A stretch of 42,706 nucleotides of DNA from Shewanella schlegeliana (GTDB lineage Bacteria; Pseudomonadota; Gammaproteobacteria; Enterobacterales; Shewanellaceae), in assembly GCF_016765635.1 (NCBI RefSeq), contig NZ_JAESVD010000018.1:1-42706 (forward strand). The letters run 5' to 3'. Shown one piece after another: positions 15,986-24,685 of this stretch (positions are counted from its first letter, which is position 1; every line of letters begins with the position of its first letter). Below the pieces are notes generated by a model. It was not told the DNA's origin. It was given only the letters and a program-made list of their open reading frames with translations, and searched no databases. The translations under genes were made by a program, and so were the position numbers.

Positions 15986-16492
15986 TTAACCTCGAATTTC
16001 ATCAACATTCAGGCCACGCTTAGCTGCGATTTGTGATGGTGACTTCATGTTCACCAACGCATCTACAGTTGCACGTACGATGTTGATCGGGTTAGTAGAA
16101 CCGTATGCTTTTGACAGAACGTTATGAACGCCTGCTACTTCCAATACGGCACGCATTGCGCCACCGGCAATAATACCGGTACCGTCAGAGGCTGGCTGCA
16201 TGTAAACACGAGAACCAGTGTGACGACCCTTTACAGGGTGGTGCAAAGTACCATTGTTCAATTCAACGTTTACAATGTTACGGCGAGCCTTTTCCATTGC
16301 TTTCTGAATTGCTGCTGGTACTTCACGCGCTTTACCATAGCCATAGCCAACTTTACCGTTACCATCACCCACTACAGTTAGTGCAGTGAAGCTAAAGATA
16401 CGTCCGCCTTTAACTACTTTAGAAACACGATTTACTGCAACTAATTTCTCTTGCAGATCGTCTTTTTGCTGTTGAGCTTCAAATTTAGCCAT
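15986..16492 (-). CDS. rpsE: 30S ribosomal protein S5
   Basis: 168 residues with the S5 double-stranded RNA-binding fold: KVVKGGRIFSFTALTVVGDG and GKVGYGYGKAREVPAAI, the loop that influences mRNA entry and decoding accuracy. Length as in the family (E. coli 167). Located between rplR and rpmD. Confidence 0.98.
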   Translation of the reverse strand: MAKFEAQQQKDDLQEKLVAVNRVSKVVKGGRIFSFTALTVVGDGNGKVGYGYGKAREVPAAIQKAMEKARRNIVNVELNNGTLHHPVKGRHTGSRVYMQPASDGTGIIAGGAMRAVLEVAGVHNVLSKAYGSTNPINIVRATVDALVNMKSPSQIAAKRGLNVDEIRG

Positions 16493-16505
16493 TTTTCATC
16501 ATTCC

Positions 16506-16856
16506 TTAGAACTTGAGGCCAGCTTCACGAGCAGCGTCTGCTAATGCAGCAACGCGTCCGTGATACTTGAAGCCGGAACGATCGAATGCAACTACAGCTA
16601 CGCCTTTTTCGATAGCGCGCTCAGCAACGGTTTTACCCACTACTTTAGCTGCATCTACGTTACCTGTGTACTTTAGCTGCTCTGATACCGCTTTTTCAGC
16701 AGTAGAAGCTGCCGCCAACACTACGTTTTCAGGGCTAATGACCTGAGCGTAAGTGTGACGTGGTGTACGATGTACAACCAGACGATTAACGCCCAGCTCT
16801 TGGATCTTCTTACGGGCGCGTAGTGCGCGGCGTAAGCGAGATGTTTTCTTATCCAT
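16506..16856 (-). CDS. rplR: 50S ribosomal protein L18
   Basis: 116 residues with the basic N-terminal RLRRALRARKKIQELGVNRL and the C-terminal FDRSGFKYHGRVAALADAAR characteristic of L18, which binds 5S rRNA together with L5 and L25. The length matches family norm (E. coli 117). 11 bp after rplF and 13 bp before rpsE. Confidence 0.98.
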   Translation of the reverse strand: MDKKTSRLRRALRARKKIQELGVNRLVVHRTPRHTYAQVISPENVVLAAASTAEKAVSEQLKYTGNVDAAKVVGKTVAERAIEKGVAVVAFDRSGFKYHGRVAALADAAREAGLKF

Positions 16857-16867
16857 ATCGTATTACC

Positions 16868-17401
16868 TTACTTCTTCTTAGCCTCTTTACGGCGTACTTG
16901 TTCGTCAGCATAGCGAACACCTTTACCTTTGTAAGGCTCTGGTGGACGGTAACCGCGAATCTCAGCAGCAACCTGACCAATTAACTGCTTATCAGTACCC
17001 TTAAGTACGATTTCAGTTTGGCTAGGACATTCTGCTGTTACGCCTGCGGGTAGTTCGTGTACTAAAGGATGTGAGAAACCTAAAGTCAAATCAACGCCGT
17101 TACCAGCGATCTTCGCACGGTAACCAACACCAATTAACTGAAGCTTCTTTTCAAAACCTTCTGATACACCGATAACCATGTTGTTTACTAGAGCGCGTGC
17201 TGTACCCGCTTGAGCCCAAGCGTTAGTAACGCCTTCAACTGGACCAAACTTGATTTCAGCGCCTTCAACAACAAGACTAACCGCTTGGTTAATAACTCGA
17301 GTCAAACTACCTTTAGTACCTTTTACGGTGATAGTTTGTTCGTTTAAAGTCACTTCTACGCCTGCAGGGATAGCGACTGGTGCTTTTGCGACACGAGACA
17401 T
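16868..17401 (-). CDS. rplF: 50S ribosomal protein L6
   Basis: 177 residues: two L6 repeats, with the terminal signature RPPEPYKGKGVRY near 153-165 and a basic tail. It sits at the base of the L7/L12 stalk near the sarcin-ricin loop. Typical length. 10 bp after rpsH. Confidence 0.98.
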   Translation of the reverse strand: MSRVAKAPVAIPAGVEVTLNEQTITVKGTKGSLTRVINQAVSLVVEGAEIKFGPVEGVTNAWAQAGTARALVNNMVIGVSEGFEKKLQLIGVGYRAKIAGNGVDLTLGFSHPLVHELPAGVTAECPSQTEIVLKGTDKQLIGQVAAEIRGYRPPEPYKGKGVRYADEQVRRKEAKKK

Positions 17402-17411
17402 TGCTAGCTCC

Positions 17412-17804
17412 TTATGCTACGTAGCAGATAACTTCCCCACCCATGCCATTTTGGCGGGCAGTACGATCAGTCATCAAACCTTTAGAAGTGGACACGATAG
17501 CGACACCCAGTCCGCCCATAACCTTTGGTAGATCGTTTTTACCTTTGTAAATACGAAGACCAGGACGGCTAACGCGCTGGATAGTCTCAACGACTGGCTG
17601 ACCTTGGAAATACTTTAAAGTGATTTCCAATTCAGGCTTGGCTTCATCTGCTACGGCGTAGTCAGTGATATAACCTTCTTCTTTAAGCATTTTCGCGATA
17701 GCGATTTTAAGCTTAGCAGAAGGCATCTTCACAGATACGTGTTTAGCAGCTTGGCCGTTACGAATACGTGTTAACATATCCGCAATAGGATCTTGCATGC
17801 TCAT
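17412..17804 (-). CDS. rpsH: 30S ribosomal protein S8 (spc operon repressor)
   Basis: 130 residues from MSMQDPIADMLTRIRNGQAA to GLGVAIVSTSKGLMTDRTAR and GGEVICYVA, typical S8. It binds the central domain of 16S rRNA. In E. coli it also represses the spc operon by binding a 16S-like site at the rplX-rplE junction; a matching sequence is present at 18655-18705. Confidence 0.98.
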   Translation of the reverse strand: MSMQDPIADMLTRIRNGQAAKHVSVKMPSAKLKIAIAKMLKEEGYITDYAVADEAKPELEITLKYFQGQPVVETIQRVSRPGLRIYKGKNDLPKVMGGLGVAIVSTSKGLMTDRTARQNGMGGEVICYVA

Positions 17805-17828
17805 ATTAGCTTACTCCGTGACAAGTGC

Positions 17829-18134
17829 TTACCAGCTGGCCTTGCGAAGACCAGGAACTTCACCGCGCATAGTTGCTTCACGTAACTTGATACGGCTAAG
17901 GCCGAACTTACGTAGGAAACCATGTGGGCGACCAGTTTGACTACAACGATTGCGCTGACGCGCTGCGCTAGAGTCACGTGGTAGAGCTTGTAACTTAAGT
18001 ACTGCATCCCAACGATCTTCATCAGAAGAAGCTGGACTGCTAATGATAGCTTTAAGTGCAGCGCGCTTTTCAGCGAACTTAGCTACGAGCTGTGCACGCT
18101 TTGCTTCACGTGCTTTCATTGAACTTTTTGCCAT
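17829..18134 (-). CDS. rpsN: 30S ribosomal protein S14
   Basis: 101 residues from MAKSSMKAREAKRAQLVAKF, ending RGEVPGLRKASW. It is the long, zinc-free S14 class: the CXXC zinc knuckle of the short paralog is absent. I start it at 18134 rather than at 18200 because the upstream extension merely runs through the rplE end. Located between rplE and rpsH, 10 bp after rplE. Confidence 0.97.
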   Translation of the reverse strand: MAKSSMKAREAKRAQLVAKFAEKRAALKAIISSPASSDEDRWDAVLKLQALPRDSSAARQRNRCSQTGRPHGFLRKFGLSRIKLREATMRGEVPGLRKASW

Positions 18135-18144
18135 TACGCTACCC

Positions 18145-18684
18145 TTATTTCTTGAATGGGAAGTTAAAGCCTTCGAGCAGAGCTCGGCCTTCTTCGTCAT
18201 TCTTCGCAGTAGTAGTGATTACGATATCCATACCGCGGATCTTATCGATTTTATCGTATTGGATCTCTGGGAAGATAATCTGCTCACGTACACCCATCGC
18301 ATAGTTACCACGGCCGTCGAACGACTTAGCGCTCAAACCACGGAAGTCACGAATACGCGGGATCGCGATATCAACTAAACGCTCTAAGAATTCCCACATA
18401 CGCTCACCGCGCAGTGTAACCTTACAGCCGATTGGGTAGCCTTCACGGATTTTGAAACCAGCAACTGACTTACGAGCTACAGTCACTACTGGCTTTTGAC
18501 CAGCGATAGCAGTCATGTCACGAAGCGCATGCTCCATAACTTTCTTATCTGCTACTGCTTCGCCAACACCCATATTAAGGGTGATCTTTTCAATCCGAGG
18601 GACTTGCATGACACTGGTAAAACCGAACTTTTTAGCAAGTTCAGGACTAACAGTCTCTTTGTATTTATCATGCAGTTTCGCCAT
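18145..18684 (-). CDS. rplE: 50S ribosomal protein L5
   Basis: 179 residues, same length as E. coli L5, with MQVPRIEKITLNMGVGEA and the C-terminal block GMDIVITTTAKNDEEGRALL. It carries 5S rRNA into the large subunit and contacts P-site tRNA. Its start codon lies inside the conserved S8 target. 13 bp after rplX. Confidence 0.98.
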   Translation of the reverse strand: MAKLHDKYKETVSPELAKKFGFTSVMQVPRIEKITLNMGVGEAVADKKVMEHALRDMTAIAGQKPVVTVARKSVAGFKIREGYPIGCKVTLRGERMWEFLERLVDIAIPRIRDFRGLSAKSFDGRGNYAMGVREQIIFPEIQYDKIDKIRGMDIVITTTAKNDEEGRALLEGFNFPFKK

Positions 18685-18705
18685 CGTTTACTCCAAATTA
18701 CTTAA
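18655..18705 (-). promoter_or_regulatory. Probable S8 operator at the rplX-rplE junction
   Basis: On the minus strand, AAGTAATTTGGAGTA and ATGGCGAAACTGCATGAT flank the rplE start and are almost base for base the E. coli segment that folds into the S8-binding helix mimicking 16S helix 21. Conservation across the gap between genes, not only in codons, supports the call. The fold was not computed. Confidence 0.65.
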
Positions 18706-19012
18706 CGAGTTCACTGTTCGACTTAAAGAAACGGACTTTTTTGCCGTCTTCAAATCGGAAACCAACGCGATCAGCTTTGCCAGTGGCAGAGTTGAAAATC
18801 GCTACGTTTGATGCTTGTATCGGTGCTTCTTGCTCAACAATACCGCCAGCTACGCCCAATTGTGGGTTTGGCTTTTGGTGTTTCTTGACAAGGTTAATAC
18901 CTTCTACAATTAATTTACCAGTTGGAAGAACCTGAGAAACCTTACCGCGTTTACCCTGGTCTTTACCTGCTAGTACAATTACTTCGTCTTGACGACGTAT
19001 TTTAGCTGCCAT
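18698..19012 (-). CDS. rplX: 50S ribosomal protein L24
   Basis: 104 residues with the KOW element (DEVIVLAGKDQGKRGKVSQV, about 9-28) and GINLVKKHQKPNP, both typical of L24, an assembly-initiator protein at the tunnel exit. Length equals E. coli L24. 11 bp after rplN. Confidence 0.98.
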   Translation of the reverse strand: MAAKIRRQDEVIVLAGKDQGKRGKVSQVLPTGKLIVEGINLVKKHQKPNPQLGVAGGIVEQEAPIQASNVAIFNSATGKADRVGFRFEDGKKVRFFKSNSELVK

Positions 19013-19023
19013 TTTGAAGCTCC

Positions 19024-19392
19024 TTACAGTACTTCTGGTGCCAATGACACAATCTTCATAAACTGCTCAGTACGCAGTTCACGTGTCACAGGTCCAAAGA
19101 TACGAGTACCAATCGGTGCAAGGTTTGCGTTAAGCAATACCGCTGCGTTCCGATCGAAGCGAATGACAGAACCGTCTGGACGACGTACGCCTTTCTTAGT
19201 ACGGACTACCACCGCGTTATATACATCACCTTTCTTCGCTTTACCGCGAGGAATTGCTTCTTTTACAGAAACCTTGATGACGTCGCCGATACCGGCATAA
19301 CGACGATGAGAGCCACCCAAGACCTTAATACACTGAACTCTACGAGCGCCACTGTTACAGGCGACTTCTAGAGTCGATTGCATTTGGATCAT
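19024..19392 (-). CDS. rplN: 50S ribosomal protein L14
   Basis: 122 residues beginning MIQMQSTLEVACNSGARRVQ with KVLGGSHRRYAGIGD and VVRTKKGVRRPDGSVIRFD; near the intersubunit bridge to 16S helix 14. Family length (E. coli 123). First gene of the spc operon: the 179-bp gap upstream holds a terminator and promoter. GGAGCAC precedes the start, as in E. coli. Confidence 0.98.
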   Translation of the reverse strand: MIQMQSTLEVACNSGARRVQCIKVLGGSHRRYAGIGDVIKVSVKEAIPRGKAKKGDVYNAVVVRTKKGVRRPDGSVIRFDRNAAVLLNANLAPIGTRIFGPVTRELRTEQFMKIVSLAPEVL

Positions 19393-19483
19393 TTTAAGTG
19401 CTCCGCTATCGTTACTTACAATCCCACAAAGGGGCTACATTTCACCCTAATCCTGACTTTAATTTAGTCAAAATTGGCGCGCA

Positions 19484-19489
19484 AGTGTA
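19484..19489 (-). promoter_or_regulatory. Probable spc operon promoter -10
   Basis: Minus strand TACACT within GTGTTACACTTGCGCGCC, at the place and in the context of the E. coli spc promoter -10 (GTGTTATAATGCCGCGCC). A G/C discriminator follows. No good -35 is seen 17 bp upstream. An alternative pair, TTGACT-16-TAGGGT, lies further downstream around 19441-19472. Confidence 0.5.
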
Positions 19490-19524
19490 ACACCTATAAA
19501 TAGGAATAGATAGTACTAAAAATA

Positions 19525-19561
19525 AAAACGGCCCCAACTTTAGGAGCCGTTTGCTTAAATA
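19525..19561 (-). terminator. Intrinsic terminator at the end of the S10 operon
   Basis: Minus strand stem AAACGGCTCC/GGGGCCGTTT (one G-U pair) with loop TAAAGTT and TTTTTATTTTT after it, close to the rpsQ stop (19572). It separates S10 from spc transcription, probably only partly since genes continue in the same direction. Confidence 0.85.
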
Positions 19562-19571
19562 CCTAATAAGC

Positions 19572-19820
19572 TTAGGCTTTTGATACTACTTCAACCAGAG
19601 TCCAAGACTTAGTCTTAGACAGCGGACGGCATTCGCGAATAGTCACGATATCGCCAGCATTACACTGATTTTGTTCGTCATGAGCATGGATCTTAGTAGT
19701 GCGCTTGATAAACTTACCGTATAAAGGGTGTTTTACCTTACGCTCAATAGCTACAGTGATAGACTTGTCCATCTTGTCGCTAAGTACTCGACCTTGCAAA
19801 GTACGGATATTATCAGACAT
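19572..19820 (-). CDS. rpsQ: 30S ribosomal protein S17
   Basis: 82 residues with the OB-fold signature LQGRVLSDKMDKSITVAIER and DIVTIRECRPLSKTKSW. It is an early-binding 5'-domain protein. Last gene of the S10 operon; its ATG overlaps the rpmC stop by one base (TAATG). Confidence 0.98.
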   Translation of the reverse strand: MSDNIRTLQGRVLSDKMDKSITVAIERKVKHPLYGKFIKRTTKIHAHDEQNQCNAGDIVTIRECRPLSKTKSWTLVEVVSKA

Positions 19821-20011
19821 TATGCACCCGCCTTAGAAGTAATAATGGTCTTAACGCGCGCAATGTTGCGACGCACGATTTTAAGCTGATGAGTCTGAGT
19901 CAACTGACCAGTGGCGTGTTGCATACGCAGATTAAACTGCTCACGCAGCAGACCAAGCAGTTCAGCGTTCAATTCTTCAACGCTCTTTTCTGTTAGTTCG
20001 CTCGCTTTCAT
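19820..20011 (-). CDS. rpmC: 50S ribosomal protein L29
   Basis: 63 residues, all-helical, with [19 protein letters not shown] and the C-terminal [13 protein letters not shown] typical of L29 at the tunnel exit, the docking area for SRP and trigger factor on neighbouring L23. One-base overlaps with rplP and rpsQ on each side. Confidence 0.97.
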
Positions 20012-20421
20012 TACATCACCGTCTTAGTTACGAAGGTAGTCTTTAGAGGTAGTTTAGCTGCAGCTAGAGTGAAAGCTTCACGAGCTAACTCCTCAGATAC
20101 ACCATTCATCTCATAAAGAACCTTACCTGGTTGAATCTGGCAAACCCAGTATTCAACGTTACCCTTACCTTTACCCATACGCACTTCAAGAGGCTTAGAG
20201 GTAATTGGCTTGTCAGGGAATACGCGGATCCAGATCTGACCTTGACGTTTAATGTGACGTGTCATAGCACGACGCGCAGCTTCAATTTGACGAGCAGTAA
20301 GACGACCACGTCCAACAGCTTTCAAACCGAATTCACCGAAGCTAACTTCAGTGCCGTTCGCTAGACCGCGGTTGCGGCCCTTGAACATTTTGCGAAACTT
20401 CATTCTTTTTGGTTGCAGCAT
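20011..20421 (-). CDS. rplP: 50S ribosomal protein L16
   Basis: 136 residues, same as E. coli, starting [20 protein letters not shown] with [19 protein letters not shown] and [12 protein letters not shown]. It lies beside the A-site and is needed for peptidyl transferase activity. Overlaps rpmC by one base; 11 bp after rpsC. Confidence 0.98.
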
Positions 20422-20432
20422 TGCCAGCTCTC

Positions 20433-21122
20433 CTATTTACCGCGAGGCTTACGCTTCGGCTGCTGTTTCGGCTCTTCGTGCTGAGGTAGAACGCCGTCTA
20501 GAACTTCGCCTTTGAAGACCCAAACTTTAACGCCAATCACACCGTATTGAGTGTGACTCTCAGAAGTAGAATAGTCGATATCAGCACGCAGTGTATGCAA
20601 AGGTACACGACCTTCACGATACCACTCTGAACGCGCAATCTCAGCGCCGCCTAGACGGCCACTCACTTCAACTTTGATACCCTTAGCACCAAGACGCATT
20701 GCGTTTTGAACTGCGCGCTTCATAGCACGACGGAACATAACACGACGCTCTAGTTGCGAAGCGATGCCATCGGCAACAAGCTTAGCATCTAGCTCAGGCT
20801 TACGGATCTCAGCGATGTTGATTTGAGCTGGAATACCAGTCAGCTTTGCAACAGCGTTGCGTAGCTTTTCAACGTCTTCACCTTTCTTACCAATCACAAC
20901 ACCTGGACGGGCAGTGTGAATAGTAACGCGAACACTCTTAGCTGGACGCTCGATAACAATCTTAGAGACTGATGCTTGCTTAAGTTTCTGTTCTAGAAAC
21001 TTACGCACTTCCCAGTCACTGCTCAAGTTATTGGCATAGTCTGACTTGTCAGCGTACCAGGTCGAGATCCAAGGCTTAGTGATACCCAGACGGATACCAT
21101 TAGGATGTACTTTCTGTCCCAT
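20433..21122 (-). CDS. rpsC: 30S ribosomal protein S3
   Basis: 229 residues: N-terminal MGQKVHPNGIRLGITKPW, KH domain with VVIGKKGEDVEKLRNAV (GXXG loop GKKG) and a C-terminal S3 domain with GVIGVKVWVFKGEVL. Part of the mRNA entry helicase with S4 and S5. The basic tail is shorter than in some relatives. 9 bp after rplV. Confidence 0.98.
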   Translation of the reverse strand: MGQKVHPNGIRLGITKPWISTWYADKSDYANNLSSDWEVRKFLEQKLKQASVSKIVIERPAKSVRVTIHTARPGVVIGKKGEDVEKLRNAVAKLTGIPAQINIAEIRKPELDAKLVADGIASQLERRVMFRRAMKRAVQNAMRLGAKGIKVEVSGRLGGAEIARSEWYREGRVPLHTLRADIDYSTSESHTQYGVIGVKVWVFKGEVLDGVLPQHEEPKQQPKRKPRGK

Positions 21123-21131
21123 TGCTAACTC

Positions 21132-21464
21132 CTAGCGATCTGATACAACCACAGTAATGTGGCTGGTACGCTTGATTATGCGATCAGCACGGCCTTTAGC
21201 ACGTGGCATGATACGCTTCATAGTTGGACCTTCATCGATCATAATCGCTCCAACTCTTAGTTCGTCAATGTCAGCACCTTCATTGTGCTCAGCATTAGCG
21301 ATTGCAGAGTCCAGTACTTTTTTAACAAGTACTGCAGCTTTCTTAGGGCTGAAAGTTAGAATTTCGAGAGCCTTAGCAACAGGCAGTCCACGGATTTGAT
21401 CTGCAACCAAACGACACTTTTGAGGCGACGTACGGGCAAAACGATGTTTAGCTAAAACTTCCAT
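21132..21464 (-). CDS. rplV: 50S ribosomal protein L22
   Basis: 110 residues, same as E. coli, with [20 protein letters not shown] and the tunnel-lining beta-hairpin [20 protein letters not shown]. The hairpin has no deletion of the kind associated with macrolide resistance. 15 bp after rpsS. Confidence 0.98.
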
Positions 21465-21479
21465 CTTATGTCTCCCGTA

Positions 21480-21758
21480 TTAACGCTTCTTCGCTTTCTT
21501 ATCTGCAGCATGGCCGCGATAAGTGCGAGTTGGTGAAAATTCACCAAGCTTGTGGCCGATCATTTCGTCAGTTACGAACACAGGTACGTGCTGACGACCA
21601 TTATGGACAGCGATGGTCATTCCAATCATGTTAGGAATGATCATAGAGCGGCGAGACCAAGTCTTAATAGGCTTCTTGTCTCCAGCTTCCATCGCTTTCT
21701 CTACCTTCTTCAGCAAGTGTAGGTCAATGAATGGACCTTTCTTGAGAGAACGTGGCAT
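21480..21758 (-). CDS. rpsS: 30S ribosomal protein S19
   Basis: 92 residues with MPRSLKKGPFIDLHLLKKVE, the RRSMIIPNMIGMTIAVHNGR core and the GEFSPTRTYRGHAADKKAK tail; forms the head complex with S13. Same length as E. coli. 11 bp after rplB. Confidence 0.98.
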   Translation of the reverse strand: MPRSLKKGPFIDLHLLKKVEKAMEAGDKKPIKTWSRRSMIIPNMIGMTIAVHNGRQHVPVFVTDEMIGHKLGEFSPTRTYRGHAADKKAKKR

Positions 21759-21769
21759 GGCGAATCCTC

Positions 21770-22597
21770 TTACTTTTTATTGCGACGACGTACAATGTAC
21801 TTGTCGGTGCGTTTGTTACTACGAGTCTTATAACCCTTAGTTGGCATACCCCAAGGTGATACAGGATGACGGCCACCAGAAGTACGGCCTTCACCACCAC
21901 CATGTGGGTGATCTACTGGGTTCATTGCAACACCACGAACTGTTGGGCGTACGCCTCTCCAGCGCTTAGCACCTGCTTTACCTAACTGGCGTAGCATATG
22001 CTCGGCATTACCAACTTCACCCAATGTCGCGCGGCAATCAACCGGCACTTTACGCATTTCGCCAGAGCGAAGACGTAGAGTGGCGTATTCGCCGTCACGA
22101 GCAATAACTTGTACATAAGCACCAGCTGAACGCGCGATCTGAGCACCTTTACCAGGCTTCATTTCGACTGCGTGCACTACGCTACCCACAGGGATGTTGC
22201 GTAGAGGCAATGCGTTACCGCTCTTGATCTCTGCATCGATACCAGACTGGATCTTATCACCAGCTTGCATGCCTTTAGCAGCAAGGATATAACGACGCTC
22301 ACCGTCAGCGTATAGTACCAATGCGATGTTAGCTGTACGGTTTGGATCATATTCCAAACGCTCAACCTTCGCAGGGATACCGTCTTTGTTACGCTTAAAG
22401 TCGATCAGACGATAATGTTGCTTATGACCACCACCAACGTGGCGGACAGTGATGCGACCCGTATTGTTACGGCCACCACTTTTCGATTTTTTCGCCAACA
22501 GGCCTGCAAAAGGTTTACCTTTATGCAGATCGCTGTTCACCACTTTAACTAAGTGGCGACGACCTGGAGAGGTTGGCTTACACTTAATAACTGCCAT
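21770..22597 (-). CDS. rplB: 50S ribosomal protein L2
   Basis: 275 residues (E. coli 273): RNA-binding core and the invariant VAMNPVDHPHGGGEG carrying the histidine equivalent to E. coli His229, near the peptidyl transferase centre. The C-terminal TRSNKRTDKYIVRRRNKK is typical. 17 bp after rplW. Confidence 0.98.
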   Translation of the reverse strand: MAVIKCKPTSPGRRHLVKVVNSDLHKGKPFAGLLAKKSKSGGRNNTGRITVRHVGGGHKQHYRLIDFKRNKDGIPAKVERLEYDPNRTANIALVLYADGERRYILAAKGMQAGDKIQSGIDAEIKSGNALPLRNIPVGSVVHAVEMKPGKGAQIARSAGAYVQVIARDGEYATLRLRSGEMRKVPVDCRATLGEVGNAEHMLRQLGKAGAKRWRGVRPTVRGVAMNPVDHPHGGGEGRTSGGRHPVSPWGMPTKGYKTRSNKRTDKYIVRRRNKK

Positions 22598-22614
22598 GAT
22601 AATTCTCCTAATGC

Positions 22615-22917
22615 TTACTCAGCGCCGCCGACGAAATCGATGTCAGCACCAGCAGCTAAGGTAACGTAAGCTTTTTTCCAATCGCTACGACGGCCAGTAC
22701 GGGCACCGTGACGCTTAGTTTTGCCTTTGTTAACCAAAGTACGAACTGTATCAACTTCAACTTCAAATAGCTGTGCTACTGCAGCTTTAACTTCAGCTTT
22801 AGTTGCATCGATAGCTACACGGAAAACTACCGTGTTGTTATTCTCTGCATTAACAGTGCTCTTTTCAGAGATGTGTGGTGCAAGAATAACTTTTAGCAAA
22901 CGTTCTTGGCTTATCAT
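22615..22917 (-). CDS. rplW: 50S ribosomal protein L23
   Basis: 100 residues with LLKVILAPHISEKSTV at the N-terminus and the GKTKRHGARTGRRSDWKKAY loop. A tunnel-exit protein docking trigger factor and SRP. Its ATG overlaps the rplD stop by 4 bp (ATGA), so translation is probably coupled. Confidence 0.98.
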   Translation of the reverse strand: MISQERLLKVILAPHISEKSTVNAENNNTVVFRVAIDATKAEVKAAVAQLFEVEVDTVRTLVNKGKTKRHGARTGRRSDWKKAYVTLAAGADIDFVGGAE

Positions 22918-23519
22918 CCCAGCATCTCCTCGATTTGCTTAATAGCTTCAGCAGTAACAAGTACTTTGTTGAAAGCGATTAGACTTACTGGGTCGATACC
23001 AGCAACGTCACGTACGTCAACTTTGTACAGGTTGCGAGCAGCTAAGAACAAGTTCTCGTCAACTTCTGGAGTAACAATCAACACGTCTTCTAGTTGCATT
23101 TCGTTAAGTTTAGCTTTCAGCTCTTTAGTTTTAGGAGCTTCAACACCAAATGACTCAACAACAACAAGACGGTCTTGACGTACCAATTCAGAGAAAATGC
23201 TTTTCAGCGCTCCGCGGTACATCTTCTTGTTAACTTTTTGGCTGTGATCTTGTGTTTTAGCAGCGAAAGTTACGCCACCGCCACGCCAGATTGGGCCTTT
23301 AACAGTACCAGCACGTGCACGGCCAGTACCTTTTTGACGCCATGGCTTTTTGCCAGAGCCAGTTACTTCTGCGCGAGTCTTTTGAGCACGAGTGCCCTGA
23401 CGCGCGTTTGCAGCGTAAGCTACAACTACCTGATGAACCAGTGCTTCATTAAAGTCACGGCCAAAGGTAGCTTCGGAAACTTCAAGAGCACTCTGTGCGT
23501 CTTTCAATACCAATTCCAT
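22914..23519 (-). CDS. rplD: 50S ribosomal protein L4 (S10 operon regulator)
   Basis: 201 residues, same as E. coli, with the tunnel-reaching loop TGSGKKPWRQKGTGRARAGT (about 52-71) intact. L4 is both a 23S-binding protein and, in gammaproteobacteria, the autogenous regulator of the S10 operon by attenuation and translational repression; the leader upstream of rpsJ has the matching hairpin-plus-U-run structure. Confidence 0.98.
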   Translation of the reverse strand: MELVLKDAQSALEVSEATFGRDFNEALVHQVVVAYAANARQGTRAQKTRAEVTGSGKKPWRQKGTGRARAGTVKGPIWRGGGVTFAAKTQDHSQKVNKKMYRGALKSIFSELVRQDRLVVVESFGVEAPKTKELKAKLNEMQLEDVLIVTPEVDENLFLAARNLYKVDVRDVAGIDPVSLIAFNKVLVTAEAIKQIEEMLG

Positions 23520-23536
23520 TACTATCTCCTCAGACC

Positions 23537-24175
23537 TTAAGCTTTAACAGCTGGTTTGATGATCAGGTCGCCATTAGTAGCGCCTGGAACTGCACCCTTA
23601 ACCAATAGCAGGTTACGTTCAGCATCTACACGAATTACTTCTAGATTCTGTGTCGTAACACGCTCTGCACCCATGTGGCCAGACATTTTCTTACCTTTGA
23701 AAACGCGACCAGGTGTTTGGTTTTGACCGATAGAACCGTTAGCTCTATGTGCCAGTGAGTTACCATGTGTTGCATCTTGAGTACGGAAGTTCCAGCGCTT
23801 AATACCGCCTTGGAAGCCCTTACCCTTTGATTGACCAGTAACATCAACTTTCGCTACGTCAGCGAAGATATCTACATTAAGCTCAGCACCAACTTCGATG
23901 CCCTCGCCTTCACCATCAGCCAAACGCATTTCCCATAAACCACGACCGGCTTCAACGCCTGCCTTAGCAAAGTGACCTGCTTCTGGTTTAGTGATGCGAT
24001 TAGCTTTTTTGGTACCAGTAGTAACTTGAAGTGCACGGTAACCATCTGTATCCAAAGTTCTCACTTGGGTTACGCGGTTAGCAGCAATTTCAATTACTGT
24101 TACAGGTACCGACGCGCCATCTTCATTGAAGATGCGAGTCATACCTACTTTACGACCGATAAGACCGATAGCCAT
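23537..24175 (-). CDS. rplC: 50S ribosomal protein L3
   Basis: 212 residues (E. coli 209) from MAIGLIGRKVGMTRIFNEDG, with the central loop HRANGSIGQNQTPGRVFKGK that approaches the peptidyl transferase centre and contains the glutamine methylated by PrmB in E. coli (GQNQTPGR context). 27 bp after rpsJ. Confidence 0.98.
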   Translation of the reverse strand: MAIGLIGRKVGMTRIFNEDGASVPVTVIEIAANRVTQVRTLDTDGYRALQVTTGTKKANRITKPEAGHFAKAGVEAGRGLWEMRLADGEGEGIEVGAELNVDIFADVAKVDVTGQSKGKGFQGGIKRWNFRTQDATHGNSLAHRANGSIGQNQTPGRVFKGKKMSGHMGAERVTTQNLEVIRVDAERNLLLVKGAVPGATNGDLIIKPAVKA

Positions 24176-24202
24176 CTCTCAAACCTCTTCTAAGGATCTC
24201 AA

Positions 24203-24514
24203 TTAACCCAAGCTAATCTGAACGTCAACACCAGCCGCAAGATCTAAACGCATAAGTGCGTCTACAGTCTTCTCAGTCGGCTCTACGATGTCAACAAGAC
24301 GCTTGTGGGTACGTAGTTCGTACTGGTCACGTGCATCTTTATTAACGTGTGGAGAAGTCAAAATGGTATAACGTTCTTTACGCGTTGGTAGTGGGATTGG
24401 ACCACGAACCTGCGCGCCGGTACGCTTAGCAGTTTCAACGATTTCCGCAGTAGACTGATCAATCAAACGATGATCAAATCCTTTCAAGCGGATACGGATT
24501 CTTTGGTTCTGCAT
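24203..24514 (-). CDS. rpsJ: 30S ribosomal protein S10 (NusE)
   Basis: 103 residues, same as E. coli, with IRIRLKGFDHRLIDQSTAEI and GPIPLPTRKERYTILTSPHV. Head protein that also acts as NusE with NusB at boxA and links NusG to the leading ribosome, so it connects to the boxA at 278-290 and to nusG in this window. First gene of the S10 operon with a long regulated leader. Confidence 0.98.
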   Translation of the reverse strand: MQNQRIRIRLKGFDHRLIDQSTAEIVETAKRTGAQVRGPIPLPTRKERYTILTSPHVNKDARDQYELRTHKRLVDIVEPTEKTVDALMRLDLAAGVDVQISLG

Positions 24515-24679
24515 TGACCAGAGCTCCTAAAATGTACACAAAAAAATCACCCTCTAGCTGTCTTCCTATAGAAAATAGCAGAGTGAAATGATTTAGCCGT
24601 TCGACTCACAATCGGAGTCGCTGTTTTTTTACGTCAAACCCGAAGGTAGACCAATTAAATCGCCTAATGGTTAAGGCGA
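24515..24679 (-). promoter_or_regulatory. S10 operon leader (L4-responsive)
   Basis: About 165 nt from the inferred start to rpsJ, near the 172 nt of E. coli. Two visible hairpins: CGACTC/GAGTCG (24602-24620) and a long imperfect stem followed by seven U (24540-24592). That is the expected layout of the HD/HE region where L4 with NusA causes attenuation in E. coli. Primary sequence similarity to E. coli is limited, so the call rests on structure and position. Confidence 0.7.
24540..24592 (-). terminator. S10 leader attenuator hairpin
   Basis: Segments at 24577-24592 and 24546-24561 pair imperfectly (about 16 nt per arm; ATCA...CTCTGCT against AGCTAGAGGGTGAT) with a 15-nt loop, followed by a run of seven U, 25 bp before the rpsJ ATG. 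This fits a conditional terminator rather than a constitutive one. Confidence 0.65.
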
Positions 24680-24685
24680 GGGGCT